Shown here in pieces: positions 10,673 through 23,226 of a stretch of DNA of 64,000 nt. Positions within the stretch are counted from its first letter, which is position 1; every line of letters begins with the position of its first letter. The translations under genes and the position numbers were made by a program. Source of the stretch: Gigaspora rosea (taxonomy: Eukaryota; Glomeromycota; Glomeromycetes; Diversisporales; Gigasporaceae); the NCBI GenBank assembly GCA_003550325.1, contig QKWP01000107.1, forward strand, positions 123,901 to 187,900, given 5' to 3'. A model generated the notes under the pieces. It had not been told where the DNA came from. It saw nothing but the letters and a program-made list of their open reading frames with translations, and ran no database searches.

Positions 10673-11598
10673 ATGACAATATTAAATGATTATTGTATAA
10701 CTATATAATATGCATGAATATGCGTTCCAGTTACACTTGTACATCCGGGATCTGAAATTCACAGTTTTTATTGGTTGTTGCATACGGACATTGCATTCAA
10801 GTTGCTTAGAAATATGAGTCCTCGCTACGCTTCGGACTAGTGATCGAGTATAGTTTGCTATATTTCTAAACTTCGATTTTTTTGGAAAAAGTAATTCCAG
10901 AATTAATCTCTTAAATATATATTTTCAACAATTTTAAAATATAATTTAAAGATAAAAGTAATTTCATAATAAAATTTTTATTAACTTATCTGAATAACAC
11001 GAAAATTTATAACAAACAGACCCTAATTTCAATACTGTATTAATGTTTATAAATTTATCGTAACATTCAAAATAACTCATGAAAATTTGAAGTTCATCAC
11101 ATTAGAGCTTAAATAATGCATTAATAATAAATTTCCATTTTTAAAAAAATAAACTGGCACTCTGGATTCCAATATTAACCAATTTTTTTCAAAAAAAAAC
11201 TGATAATCATGAAAGCAATTATCAATATTAATCTTTCATTATTATATTATAATTCGAGACATTCCCTCAAAAAATTTTTTTATTTGGAATCATGTTGATA
11301 AGCAAGCACAGTATAATTACTATTCAATAAAAGTGAGAATCTTTAATATCTTATATATAAGATGATATAGGTGAACAAATTTAAAATCAATAAAAAATAA
11401 TAAATGTTAAAAGGAAAATAATATCAATAAAATTTTCTTAATAAATTGTCTTGGGTTCTATCATAGAAATATCCTACATATAACATTTTAAAAATAATAA
11501 TATATAATTATAGCATTTAATAATCATTTTCAACAATGTGTATATTTAGTTATAGGCTATATTCGTTAAAGAAATGAAAAGACACTTCTGAATTTTTT
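10673..11598. other. AT-rich intergenic DNA downstream of the kinase-Sel1 gene
   Basis: No supported feature. The stretch is the 3' flank of the gene on 11599-14962. Confidence 0.5.
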
Positions 11599-14500
11599 TC
11601 ATTTAATTTCTTCTAACAATTTAATTGCTCTTGTTTGCTGATTATTTTGATTATTTGCAGCCAATTTTAAATACTCTAATCCAAGATCTTTGTTTTTTTG
11701 AACCCTAAGTTTTCCATTCACATAAATATCTCCTAAGTAATATGCTGCATCAAAAATTTTATTATCGGCAGCTAACTTAAGATAGTGCAGAATTTCATTA
11801 CAACTTCTCTCTTTTTTAACTTCATCATCATCTTTCTTCCAACTAGACAACAATAAACCTGCATATCGAAGTTGTGCATCAGCAATATCATTATCAGCTG
11901 CTTCTTTAAAAAGTTCCTTGGCTTGTTCTATATCTTTTTCGACGAAATATCCGTAAGTTAAATAATAGGCTTGCCAATATTTTGCCTCTGCATCTCCAAG
12001 TTCTGCATTCTGTTTGAAACATTCCCATGCTCTTTTGTAATCTTTATTTCTGTGAAAATTAAATCCTTCATCAACAGGTACTACAGGCATTGTAAGGTCG
12101 ATTTGTAAATCTCTATTAGTCATTCTGATACTTTAAATTCTAAACGTGTTTGTTCACAAGAAGGAATTATGTGATCTACAACTAATTTTTCGAGTGTTGT
12201 ATGCAATTTCAAAAGGTCTATTCGTTGATGTGGCACATGATACCATGCTATAATAATAAACAGAACAAATCAATTCAAAAGAAGCATAAAAATATTATAT
12301 GTTAATAGAATTCATCTAAACTTACTTTTGTTAATTATTTTAATGAATTCTTCTTGAATCTTCTCATCAACTGGGTTATCAAAATTCCAAAGCAGAAGCT
12401 TTTCTCGTTTGCCGCCTAAAACATGATCACAAATTTCACGCATACTCCAACCTTCGTAAGGTATCTTTTCATAGCAAAGTTCCCAAATAAGCATCCCAAA
12501 ACTAATTTAAAGATTAATTATTAGATAAATAAAATTTCAACTAAAAAAATCTTTATAAATTTAAATGATAAATACCTGTATATTTCGCTTCTAATTGTAT
12601 ATACATTTCGTTCACGATAATTTCCTTTATATTTATCCATTAGCTCAGGAGCCATCCAATGAATAATATCTGTTACTATGCTCGAAAGATTTCTAGTAGC
12701 TGCGTCCACCTCACGCGAATATCGAAAATTTCCAAGTTTCGGATTCAAATTATCTAAAACCTAGAATATGGTAATAATTTATTAAATTCTTCACATGTAA
12801 TTTCATTTATTTCTTATAATACTTACAAAAACATTTGCACATCTAATGTCATGATGAAAATATTTACGCTACGTAAAAATAAAATACCGCGACAAATGTC
12901 ACGAATAATTTGTATTTTTCTAGGCCAAGGAATAATATAATGGCTATTAAGCTCTTTTAAATTTCCATATTCAGCCCAATCAAAGACCATAACATTACTA
13001 TTATCAATATATGAAAGACCATAAAAACGGAGAATGTATGGTGATTGGCCTAATTTTCTAATGATTTCTAGTTGTTCTTCAGTTTTACAGTCAAAAACTT
13101 CGAGACGTTTACATGCAACGTTAACATTTCCATAAAGTTTTTTTATGGGACTGCGAAAATCAATTTTATTTGCTAAAACTGGATGTTCTTTCAATTCATC
13201 AGGATTAATTTCTTGCGTATGGAAATTTTCTTGTCCTTCACTCCATTTAGTTAAAGCTATGTCTTGAGCTATCTCCTCAAGTTTATTAACTTCTATACCA
13301 TAATTTAGATTTGCGAGAGCCTAAAAATGAAGTATGAAAAAGAAGTCTTAAAAATTATATTATATATTTTTAATGATTGCATGTGCAATACCTTTAGCTC
13401 TTCCTCAACTCTTTGATCTTCTGCTCTTCTTACAGCTTCATTAACAATTGCGATAGTAAAGCGTAGTTCATTCATACAAGTATCATAATTTTGAATCAGT
13501 TTCTCATATTTATTTTTAATTTCATCGACATTCAAAAATTTTCTAAGGCCTTTGAGCTTTGACACTTTCTCAGTAAAATTTTTAATATCTTTTAAAACGT
13601 TTATAAATTTTAGTAAAGACTGATAAAATTTTCTTTCATAAAAATGGTCCTCTTTCATTTCGCCTCTCATCATTTTATCCATGGCAAATTCTGCTGTTTT
13701 TACTCGATCTGTCATGATTGAACATATGTCTTTATTGCATTCTACGTCCTCGTAAACGTTACAAATTTCTTTAACTAAATCATTCATTTGACTGACTAAA
13801 GGATGAATGTGAGAAGCTGTAGCTTCAAAGCTAGGTACATTCTCTGAAGGTTTTTTGTTATCTTTACAGTAAACTGGGACCATTTGCAAATTATTTAATC
13901 TATCATTAATACTACTTATATTAGGACGTAGAGTTGGGTCACCATTCCAAGCGTCACAATATAGATTCATAAAGTCAACTGGAGTTCCATCAACCGGTTC
14001 TTCTCTTTTGCCAAAGATAACTTGGAAAGTTATTTCATCAACTCTCGTGTTTTCGAAAGGGGGAACACCGCTTGACAGTTCCCAGAAAAGCACGCCAAGG
14101 CTATATATATCAGATGGTTTGTTTCTTTTGTAAGTTAGCATACTACTGAGATATTGTGGGTCAGAAAAGGCAGACGTTCCACCATGGACAGATATTCCCC
14201 GAGATTCCAATGACTTAGATAAGCCAAAATCTGTAATCATCAATCTGCCGTCATCATGAACTAATATATTCTTATCATGCTATTGATATCAACCCATAAT
14301 GTTAATACGTATATGTATAGTAAAGATAACATAAACTAACGACAAAAATCAACATACAAGATCTCTGTGAACAAGGTTCTCACTATGCAGGCAATCGAGT
14401 CCACTAGAAATTTCTTTTGCCATTTTAATTTTAGCTAGCCAATCCAATTCAGAAAAATGGTTATGCAAATAATTTCGAAGGTTCCCTTTGCTCGCGAATT

Positions 14501-14962
14501 GAAGGATCATATAGCATCTTCTTGTTGCATCATCTAATTTACATTAATTATTAGATGGTTTATAAAATTAATTTACTATTTAATAAAATTATCATACCGT
14601 GAGTGACTCCAAAGAATTTGGTTATATTATCATGATTATTAATCTTGGAAATGTTTTGGACCTTAAAATCAATACATGTGATATTAAGAAAATGACTAAC
14701 ATGCATACACAACATATATTATAAAAATAATAATAATTGTTACCTCTCGAATAAATTCGTCATCATTATTATGATTGTCACTGGAGATATCATTATGTAA
14801 ACACTTTAAGGCTACATGTTTGTTTTCGAGCTTTGAATCAGCGCGAAATACAATGCCAAATCCTCCACTACCAACAAGTTCCAAGTTACAAAAAGAACTA
14901 TACTCAAATGATTTAATATGTTTTTGTTCAATAGCAACTTTAATTCGATTTGAATAAGACAT
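11599..14962 (-). CDS. TKL kinase - helical bundle (HeLo/MLKL-like) - pseudokinase - Sel1 repeat protein
   Basis: Eight exons fit GT-AG introns: 14744-14962, 14598-14661, 14358-14533, 13392-14279, 12827-13320, 12576-12760, 12326-12501, 11599-12247. The first domain (residues ~20-285) has a glycine loop GSGGFG, Lys53 in VALK, HRD at 150-152 and DFG at 170-172: an active-looking TKL kinase. Residues ~306-450 are all-helical, with an NKDICSIMTDRV motif typical of HeLo/MLKL/MCAfunc bundles (inference). A second kinase-like domain (~500-735) keeps VACK and HHD...N but has GNF instead of DFG, so it is probably a pseudokinase. The C-terminus (12123-11599) carries Sel1 repeats (AKYWQAYYL, ADAQLRYAGLL, AAYYLGDIYVNGK). 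Odd points: one base is missing in the T run at 12857-12860, inside the second catalytic loop, and the pseudokinase frame ends at a TGA (12120-12122) overlapping the Sel1-frame ATG. Likely a cytosolic signalling protein; partner unknown. Confidence 0.8.
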
Positions 14963-16260
14963 GGTAAATTTTGAAAAACCAAGGTTTTACTAATGTGACA
15001 AGTGTATTGTTCTAAAAAATTTTAAACAGTAAACGGCGTATTTAAGTTTGTGAAATACATTATGGCTATAGTTTGTTCTACCAAGTATTTCTAAATTAGG
15101 GTGGTTCGGAAGTTCGTTATGTTATTCTAAAGTTTGTGCGGAGTTTGAGATACGGTGGTCTATACCAGTACGATCACGTTGAATGTGTAACATGAAATGT
15201 GTATAGGGCAGGGACCCGTAAAAATTGTTTTGAGTAACGGTTTGGGTAATAGCCAAAAATGTTTTTTATTGCGATATAAAATTTATCTAATTTTAATTAC
15301 AATAGTGTTTATTTTTATCATATTTATTATTCAGCCATTTATTATAATACGTACCTATGATGGCTTGGTACCTATCATATTTTTTCATTACAGCATTATG
15401 CTTATAGATTTTCTAAGTTTTATATATAAAATTTTTAACACAAAATTTTCACGTTAGGGTTAGAATTAAGGATCGGGAAAGATTTTGGGGACGTAGAACA
15501 TTTTCACTTAGAACACCCTACACCGATTAATTCATAGGTGTATTTTGCCTATGAATTTTTAAAGACACTAACGGGATATAATAAATCACTATCATAATGT
15601 TTTTCGCACGTGAAATTAAACAAATAAATACATGGTGAATTAAAATAGATAACCAATCAAATTTGCGAATTTCTGTAATCATTCATAAATAAGAGCAAAA
15701 TTTGTGACATTCGATGAAAATCGTGTCTTATTGTTTTCTAATCTTTTCACAAATTTTACGTGTCCCTGGTATAGGGATGGTTTATTTATGCAGATGTTTC
15801 TGAAATCCTTTTTTGGTAAAAGCTATGATTCTCATTTATCCATTATTGGAGTGGGCTAAAACGGAGTGGTCTACATATGTCATTGTATCACGTGAATGAA
15901 AATTTGCAAAGACGATCATGTGCATAAACATAGCCAATCATCGTTTCATTAAATCAAATTTCGAAATAACAAGCTTTTTTCATATCAACCGCTTGAAAAT
16001 TAATAATCTCTACTACTTGTAATTCTCTAACCGCAAAAAAAATGTAGCCTTTAAAATACTTTTGATTGGTTGCTTTCTGATCCGGGCGTTTATGTAGATC
16101 AGTTAATCGCCGCCAGAATTTAGCATTTAAAATGTCATTGATTGGTTGATTGTATATCCGGTGATTACATGTGCATGTAAGTTATTGTATAATTTATATT
16201 ATTGTATGTGTGTAGTGAGTTATGGGAAGTATATATGTTATTAGTAACTATATTGTTGAT
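14963..16260. other. Upstream region of the kinase gene, no further gene
   Basis: Contains a dispersed repeat at 15165-15200 (CCAGTACGATCACGTTGAAT) matched in inverted orientation at 44537-44577, a TTAGGG-like run near 15455, and a small hairpin ATTCATAGG/CCTATGAAT at 15530-15557. The promoter of the minus-strand kinase gene should lie just right of 14962, but no motif stands out. Confidence 0.5.
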
Positions 16261-16411
16261 TATGACGTATGCGTTGAGGTATAGCGATGTGGTAATTGTG
16301 TTACAAGTAGTAGAGATTATGATGTATGCGTTGAGGTATAACGATGTAGTTATTAGTAATTATGTTATGACGTATGCATTGAGGTATAGCGATGTAGTAA
16401 TTATGCGTATA
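16261..16411 (+). repeat. Three tandem copies of a ~57-bp unit
   Basis: The core TATGCGTTGAGGTATAGCGA TGTAGTAATTATG occurs three times in a row. The open frame over it is a by-product of the repeat. Confidence 0.85.
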
Positions 16412-17380
16412 TGATAATTTATGACGAAATTAATTACGTAATAGTATACTCATTAGTGGGCAAAAATTTTTTGGTAATCTATCTTTCTATTTATCATTTA
16501 ATTTTGAGTCTGTGCACTTTTACGTTTTTGATTGGCTACAATCGATTTTGGAAACTTCTAAACAGATATTTTGGAATTTTGGAAACTTCTAAACAGAAAT
16601 TACATCATTACTGCGAACTACAGATTTTTTGTATTCTGACGACGTTTTGAATTAAGTTTTATGATATTTTGAATAATTACGATCGATATTTGAATTAAAG
16701 TAGTTAAAGTTACTGAATAAATGCGTATTTAAGTTCCTATTAAGGTTAAACGTTTGAAAGCCTAATTGCGTAATTACTTTAATTCATAATTATGATATAA
16801 TACATTATTCTAAAATCTATTATTTTTTTTTTTATTTAAATTTGAGTTCGTGCGCTTTAACGTTTTTGATTGGTCGTACTAGAAAACGTAAACTGTGCAT
16901 AGAAAAACTTCAGGGTTTGATGATTGGATTATGACAATTAATCTAATTCAGAGTTTGTCCGTTTATCTATCTTCTATCTATCTATACCATCTAATTCAGA
17001 ATTTGTCCGTTTAAACGTTTTTTATTGGTTATCTCAGATAAATGTGACCAGATTGTAGGAAAACAATACAAAAATGGTTTTTTGGCTAATAATAATGGCA
17101 TGGTTGTTACAGAAATGTGAAAACTTAAATAAGACTTACCCATTTTGTTTATCTACCTATCTCTATATGGGTAATTCTTTTTCAAATCCAATTAAAATGT
17201 TTGTTACGCAATATATAAAATTCGGTAATTCTAAAGGAACATATAAAAGGATTGTTTTGTGTATTGGGAAGTTAGTTTTTTAGGAAATTAGCTTTTGGAA
17301 CATAGGTTTATTCTTTTACACATGATATGTATAAACCTCTCTTCCAGTATTAATAAATACATTCATTTATAAATCTCTGA
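16412..17380 (+). repeat. Intergenic DNA with four scattered copies of a TTTGAGTTCGTGCG...TTTTTGATTGG motif
   Basis: Diverged copies near 16503, 16843, 16940 and 17000 share (TT/TC)(T/A)GA(G/A)T(T/C)(C/T)GTGC/CCG then, in three of them, AACGTTTTTGATTGG. No gene is convincing here. Confidence 0.45.
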
Positions 17381-17387
17381 ACACTTA

Positions 17388-17425
17388 ATAGTTGTGGCCC
17401 AGCAGCTAAATTGGTGGGCGAAGTT
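17388..17425 (+). repeat. Possible tRNA-derived (SINE-like) head
   Basis: GTTGTGGCCCAGCAGCTAAA resembles an A-box-containing tRNA start, and a related sequence lies inverted at 18395-18436 (complement GTTGTAGCAAAGCGATTAAG TGCTCGCC). There is no intact cloverleaf or B box, so this is tentative. Confidence 0.25.
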
Positions 17426-19125
17426 CTATAAAAAATTCTATTAGAGCAGAGGACTTACTTGTTGCTACAATATATAGTAAAAGTTGAAATGGTTTACATT
17501 GGAATTATTTTAAAAATTTTGTTACAATACTTACTAATTGATAATTACAATTTATAGTAAAAATTAGTTTGTATATAATTATTGTAATTTCTATATAGTT
17601 AAGATTGTGTTAATTTGTACTGTAAAAGATTTTGTTACAAAACTTACTATTCTAGTAACCACTATAGTAGTTAAAATCAAGCTGGCTTTTATAATACAAT
17701 ATTTACTCAAAATAATGCGCACTTGCATGTTATTTTGAGGGGATGCACATTATTTCAAGTATGTGCATGGGCGTTATTTTGGGGTAAAGGTCTAATTTCT
17801 AAAAAATTGTGCTATATATATGTGATGCATAAAAAACCTGTATTTCTTAATTTTATATATAGCCTTTTTGATCTAAGTCGGATTTTTTGACTAAAAAATT
17901 CTTATTTCTGCTTGTTATTTGAATTCATTATTTCAGCAGATTATTAATTAGGTATTTGAAGTGTGAGTTATATTGGGAAACACATGGGTGTTATTTCGAA
18001 ACCAACATGCTATTTTAAGAAAATTCAATTTTTAAAATAATGCCCGTGTGCGTTATTTTGCATAAATAAGGTATATTATTTTAGTAACCATATAGTATGT
18101 ACTAGTTTGCCTAAAATTATTATGATTTTTACTATAATTATAAAGAATTTTGTTGCAAAACTTACTTTCTATTCTAGTAATCAAAGTATGTATTTGAAGT
18201 TGAGTTAATTTATATTAAATTATTATTATAGAACTTATTTGAGTTAGTTGCATTAGAATTAGTAAAAAAGCTTACTGTATTACTGCAGAATAGCACACAT
18301 GGATATTATTTCAAAAATTATATTCTTTAAAAATAGTCTACTTGGTTTCAAAATAATGCCCATTGTCGCAGGTTAATTAATGATCTGTGTTACTAAACAA
18401 CCTAACCAGAAGGCGAGCACTTAATCGCTTTGCTACAACCAATTTTGCTATATTATCCACTACTTATACGAAATTTACTACTACGATTTTAGTTACTCAA
18501 TTGTTTACTTATTAATTAAAGGGACTAATTAATTCTACAATTATATTTGTTCTGCTTATATCTATATTTTAACTTTTAACTACTATAATTATATTATTTG
18601 ATTGACATTTGATTATGAACATTAACTATACTTATTATTACTTATGTGCATTATTAAATTTTGCATTACTGATCTATGTAATCAACCTCTTATTTGATTA
18701 TGTGCATCATGTGCACAAGCTATCAATTGATCGCTCACCTTTTCCTTTATTTCTATGCAAGCTTGCCATGTACTATAAATCACTATGATACCATGCACAT
18801 CCTGAAATAATGCACACCTTATATAGTATACTGTATAAATAAATATATTTCTATAACTTTAAGTGTACTGAACTACAGAAACTATTTTAGTGCCATTTTA
18901 TCTTTTCTTATGTTACAATGCTAACTGTTTATCATCAAATTTTTATAGCAAATATTTGACATATAAACCAGATAATATGAATCAAAACTCTAATTATATA
19001 TGCTAGATAGAGTTAATTAATATGTAATATGGTCATTAAGTATATGAAAAATAAATTCAATATTGATAAGTAAAAAATTAAATAAAAATTGGAATAAAAA
19101 ATAGCAAATAAAAAATAAATGAGAT

Positions 19126-19459
19126 GGGTGTTACATATTAAAACAGCCCTTTTTGCAATTTTTTGAAAATCGAGTTTTTATTAGATTTATATAAATATTG
19201 GTATAATTGAATTTTTTTAATTATAAATGAAAGTCAATTTGTATAATAAAAAATCAAGATAATTGTAAAAGAAAAATACACAAGGCCATGTAAGGCCAAC
19301 ATATTATGAGATAACCTGATAGTCACCTGTTATATTTAATCAATCAAAAATAAAATTTAATTAATCTCAGATTAGTCCAAAAATTAAAACAAATAATTAA
19401 ACTCAATTATCTCAAAATAAAATATATATAAAAAAGGGCTGTTTTAATATGTAACACCC
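19126..19459. mobile_element. MITE with 24-bp perfect inverted ends
   Basis: The ends share GGTGTTACATATTAAAACAG CCC on both sides, inverted. The ~285-bp interior is AT-only and carries no gene. The target duplication is unclear. Confidence 0.85.
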
Positions 19460-20010
19460 CAAATAATAATTAAAATAATAATAGGCTAATAAAAAAATAA
19501 ATATTAAAATAGCAAATTAGTATTATTTCAGTATTGTCAAGTAGATGTTCATATGTACAGTGTGCTAAAAATGGGTATTGAGAATGATATTAATTGCTTT
19601 TCTATTCTATTTATATAAATTAAGGTTAGATTTTTAGTCAACTACTTGTTTATTTACTGTACATATGTACCCGAAAAATTGAAGATCTATAATTTAAAAA
19701 AATTATTTGCTGCTATTATTTTCTATTTAAGGAGAAATAAAATATTTTTATACAGCATTTTCTATTTGTTGGATTATGCATTTACCAACTATTATCTGGC
19801 ATTTGAAATTTTATGATTTTTATGCACTGAGTTACACACATTATCCAAAATATTTTAAATCTGTTCTGGATTTAAAATATATCCAGACAACATGTGAAAC
19901 TGACATGCATAAAAATTTAAAATCTCAAATGCCGGTCAACAGTTATGCAAAACCAACAAATATAAATGCTATATAATCCAGTATTCAAGTATGAAGTACT
20001 CATAACTACA

Positions 20011-20076
20011 GTACAATAGTATTCTAATACTAGTAAAGCATTATTGCGCTTTACTAGCATTAGAACACTATTGTAC
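20011..20076. repeat. Hairpin, 29-bp stem
   Basis: GTACAATAGTATTCTAATAC TAGTAAAGC pairs with its complement at 20048-20076 with two mismatches; the loop is 8 nt. Confidence 0.9.
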
Positions 20077-20091
20077 CTTACCATTATTTGC

Positions 20092-20157
20092 CATATGATT
20101 TGACTGGTCGAATTTTAAGCACCTTTGGTGCTTAAAATCGACCAATCAAATAGCATA
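20092..20157. repeat. Second hairpin, ~31-bp stem, adjacent
   Basis: The left arm CATATGATTTGACTGGTCGA ATTTTAAGCACC is matched on the right after a TTT loop, with few mismatches. Two unrelated hairpins 15 bp apart suggest a composite foldback element. Confidence 0.9.
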
Positions 20158-20345
20158 CAGCAAATAACTCAGTTATTCAGCACTTCATGCCAAATAACTA
20201 TTAAATATACTGCACATGGGCGCTATTTCAAAAATCTCTTTTGTGTATAAAAACTAGTTGATTTCGAAATAGTGCACATGCACATACTTGAAATACTACA
20301 CAGATAATTGAAATACTGTACAGGTGTGCACTATTTTACAATAAT

Positions 20346-21229
20346 ACAGTATTACAGACTTATATATTATTCAATAATATATAGTATTGAGTTGGTTTTA
20401 ATAATGCCTAACAAATAACAAAATAGTTTTGTCTAGATAAATAATAAAAGTGTTTTGTTAGACAACTTCAATTAGATGAATAATAAATAATAAAACTTAT
20501 AACAAATGACAATACTTATGAAGAAACTCATAGCAAATGACAAAACTCATAATAAAACTTAGTGAAAATATATATATATAAGAAAAAAATAAATAAAATT
20601 AAAGTACAATATTTTTTATTTAGAAATCACTAAAAACTGGTTAGTACTTCTGGTGTTATAAAATTTTTATTGCAAAGAAAACTGCTAAAACTATAGATAA
20701 TAAATAAAACCTTTTTTGCAAAATAATGAAAGATGAAATTTCTAACAAAGATGAAACCTCAAATTTTTCTGATGAAACTTGAAACTCTAATTTGAAATAA
20801 TATAACCCCTAGTGCTCTTACTAAAAAAAAATCTATACTAATAATAAAACCTTAATGTATGTTTTCTATTAAATAAAAAATAAAATTAACGTTAGCAAAT
20901 TTATAGTAGTGTAATCTTATATAAGATCTTGCAAACTATAATATAAGCAAAATATTTCATAATATATTTAAAATATTTCAAAACATCAAATTTTCATAAT
21001 ATTTTGAAAGTAGTTTTGAAATATTTTAAAGATTGGTTTGAAATATTTCAAATCCACTTCTGAAATATTTTAGAAATATTTTAGAACTAAAAAACCAAGC
21101 TGGATTAGTAAATCTGTAACCTGGATTGTGCATTGGACTAATATTTTTGAAATAGTTCAAAATCTTGCATAATGTATCAAAATTTACAAATTTGTATTAC
21201 ACAAGATCAAATTAGATCTTTTGTTTATA
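20346..21229. other. AT-rich DNA, no gene
   Basis: Holds irregular repeats of AACAAATGACAAAACTTATAA type (20390-20560) and a cluster of TTGAAATATTT motifs (20940-21080). Nothing coding is supported. Confidence 0.5.
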
Positions 21230-21990
21230 CTTAGATCTTCTATTTTGTTTTTTTTTCACTTTTTTGTTTTTATTTTATTTTTTGTTTTCAATTTTGTTTA
21301 TTATTTATTTTTTAATTTTTTTTTATTTTATTTTTTATTTCAGTACTTTACAAAAACATCTTTGCAAGAAAATAAACAACTTTTAAAATCTTGCAATAAT
21401 ACCAATTTGGCTTTGCAAGCCAACTCAAACTTCTGATACTTTGCAAGAACATACAACTAATTTCTCTAGCAATTTCTAAATTTTCAAGAATGCTTCTTTA
21501 AAGAAATAAAGATTTAGTTAGGGCTTTATTTTTTTTTTATTTGATATTTTTTGTTTTTGTTTTTTGTTTTTTTTTAATATTGTTTTATTAATTTATTTTA
21601 TTCTAGCACTTTGTAAGAACAGAACCCTTACTTTCTGGCACTTTGCAAGAATACCAACCCAGCTTTTTTAGCACTTTGCAACTTTTTTTTTTTGGCATTT
21701 GCAAAAACATTAACTCAGCTTTTATAATTTTTGAATTTGCAAAAATATAATTTCTTACTTCAGAAAAATAAAGATTTGGAGCTTTATTTTTTTTTATTCA
21801 GTTTGTTTACATTTTTTGTTTTTTTGTTTTTTTTACTTATTTTTATTTTATTTTATTTATTCCTAACTTTTTCAACTTTATTGATACTTTACAAGAACAC
21901 CAACTTTAACTTTTCTAGTACTTTGCAAAAATATACTAGATTTCTCTAGCAATTTACAATAACACCAACACTTCTAAAAAATTTTTTATT
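21230..21990 (+). repeat. ~270-bp tandem repeat, three diverged units
   Basis: Each unit has a long TTTTTGTTTTT/TTTATTTTATTT tract followed by iterated AGCACTTTGCAAGAACACCA motifs (starts near 21335, 21604, 21880). The open frames over it are poly-Phe artefacts. Confidence 0.7.
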
Positions 21991-22709
21991 TTTTTTTACT
22001 TTTTACTATTTTTAGGAAGTATTTAAAAAAAGAGTGTAAAATAAAGATTATAGCAAAACAAAAGAAATAGCTAAAATGAAGATGATAGTTAAAACAAAAA
22101 ATTGAAAATAATAGCTAACTGTAAAATGAGCAAAAATAAGTATATAGAGCTAGTTTTTTATATATAGTAATAGAATTAGATGCAACAAAGTGCAAAAGTA
22201 GTTTAAAATCTTTATAATAATATAAAAATAATACTGTATAATAATATAATATATAATAAAATATGTAATATTAATTAAAATATATATTTAATAAATGTAA
22301 AATATAATATATAATAATAATAAATAAATAAATATAAAATTTTATATTAAACTGTAAAATGTTTGAAATATTGTAAAAACCTGTAAAAAAGCCTTATTAT
22401 ATGAATATGTATATTGTTTGTTTATTTTTTAAAAAATTTTGAAAATTTGCAAAAATTTGCAAAATATTGCAAAATATTGTAAAAACTTCTATGACCCCCA
22501 AAGAGGAATAATTAAATAAAGGTTTTATATTTTTTTATTTCACAATATTTAACAATAAATTTTAATATATTTTGAAATAAATTCTATAATATTTTATAAT
22601 AAATTTTGAAATATTCCATATCAATTATAATTATTTTGAAATATTGCAAATAATAATAATTTTTAAGTTTATATTTATATAATTCACTAATAAATCTATA
22701 AAAATCCTA
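21991..22709. other. AT-only low-complexity DNA
   Basis: Rich in TAATATAAT and TTTGCAAAATATTGCAAA motifs. No gene or element boundary was found. Confidence 0.5.
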
Positions 22710-23226
22710 TAGTAGGGGACACTTAGAGATGGAAATGCCCCATTTTTAAATTTAAATTTTATTATTTTAAAATTATTCAAATTATTGATTTTTGATATTT
22801 TATAATTTTCTAAATTTGATTAGTTGTATTTTCTGTAATTTAATTAGTTACTTAAAAAAAAGCCACATGACTAAAAAATAATTATATAAATTTATATTAT
22901 TACAACTTAAATTACAAGTCAATATTTATTATTAAAATATATTTTAAATTATTGTTTTGCAATTATAAATACCTATTCTTTATATTTAATAAAAAAAATT
23001 TTTTTTATATGTCCAATTTTGGGTCATTTATATAAAAAACACAGAATTTTATACTCTAACTTCTTAATAACAAATAATTTTTTTAAAAAAATTATGGCTG
23101 CTATTTTGTAGTAAATTGATTTAGCTTTAAAACAGTAGCTTCCTTTTTTTGTATCTTTTCTGTATTATAAGTGATTAGCTTTTAAAAATTAGCCATTTTA
23201 TTGCTGTCTCTAAGTGCCCCGCACTG
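22710..23226. mobile_element. 517-bp MITE with TA duplication, ends CAGTGCGGGGCACTTAGAGA
   Basis: The right end (complement CAGTGCGGGGCACTTAGAGA) pairs with the left end TAGTAGGGGACACTTAGAGA. TA flanks at 22708-22709 and 23227-23228. A pogo/Tigger-like non-autonomous element with no protein. Confidence 0.85.

Larger units (their letters stand above)
17713..20345. mobile_element. Probable inverted-repeat element with a TGCACATGGGCGTTATTTC motif at both ends
   Basis: Both ends (17713-17790 and 20205-20345, inverted) contain ATTTCAAGTATGTGCATG and several GCGTTATTTT/AAATAATGC motifs. Further single copies lie at 17985, 18040, 18290, 18345 and 18793. No target duplication or coding frame was found. 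A MITE (19126-19459) and two hairpins lie inside. Confidence 0.4.

Noticed and set aside
16202-16414. Seventy-codon frame with repeated YALRY segments
   Set aside because: By-product of three tandem 57-bp units whose length is a multiple of three.
17388-18436. tRNA gene or intact SINE
   Set aside because: A-box-like sequence only. No B box, no cloverleaf and no poly-A or target duplication, so kept only as a low-confidence repeat.
21221-21949. Phe-rich membrane-like frames
   Set aside because: Translation of TTTTTGTTTTT/TTTATTTT satellite tracts, not genes.
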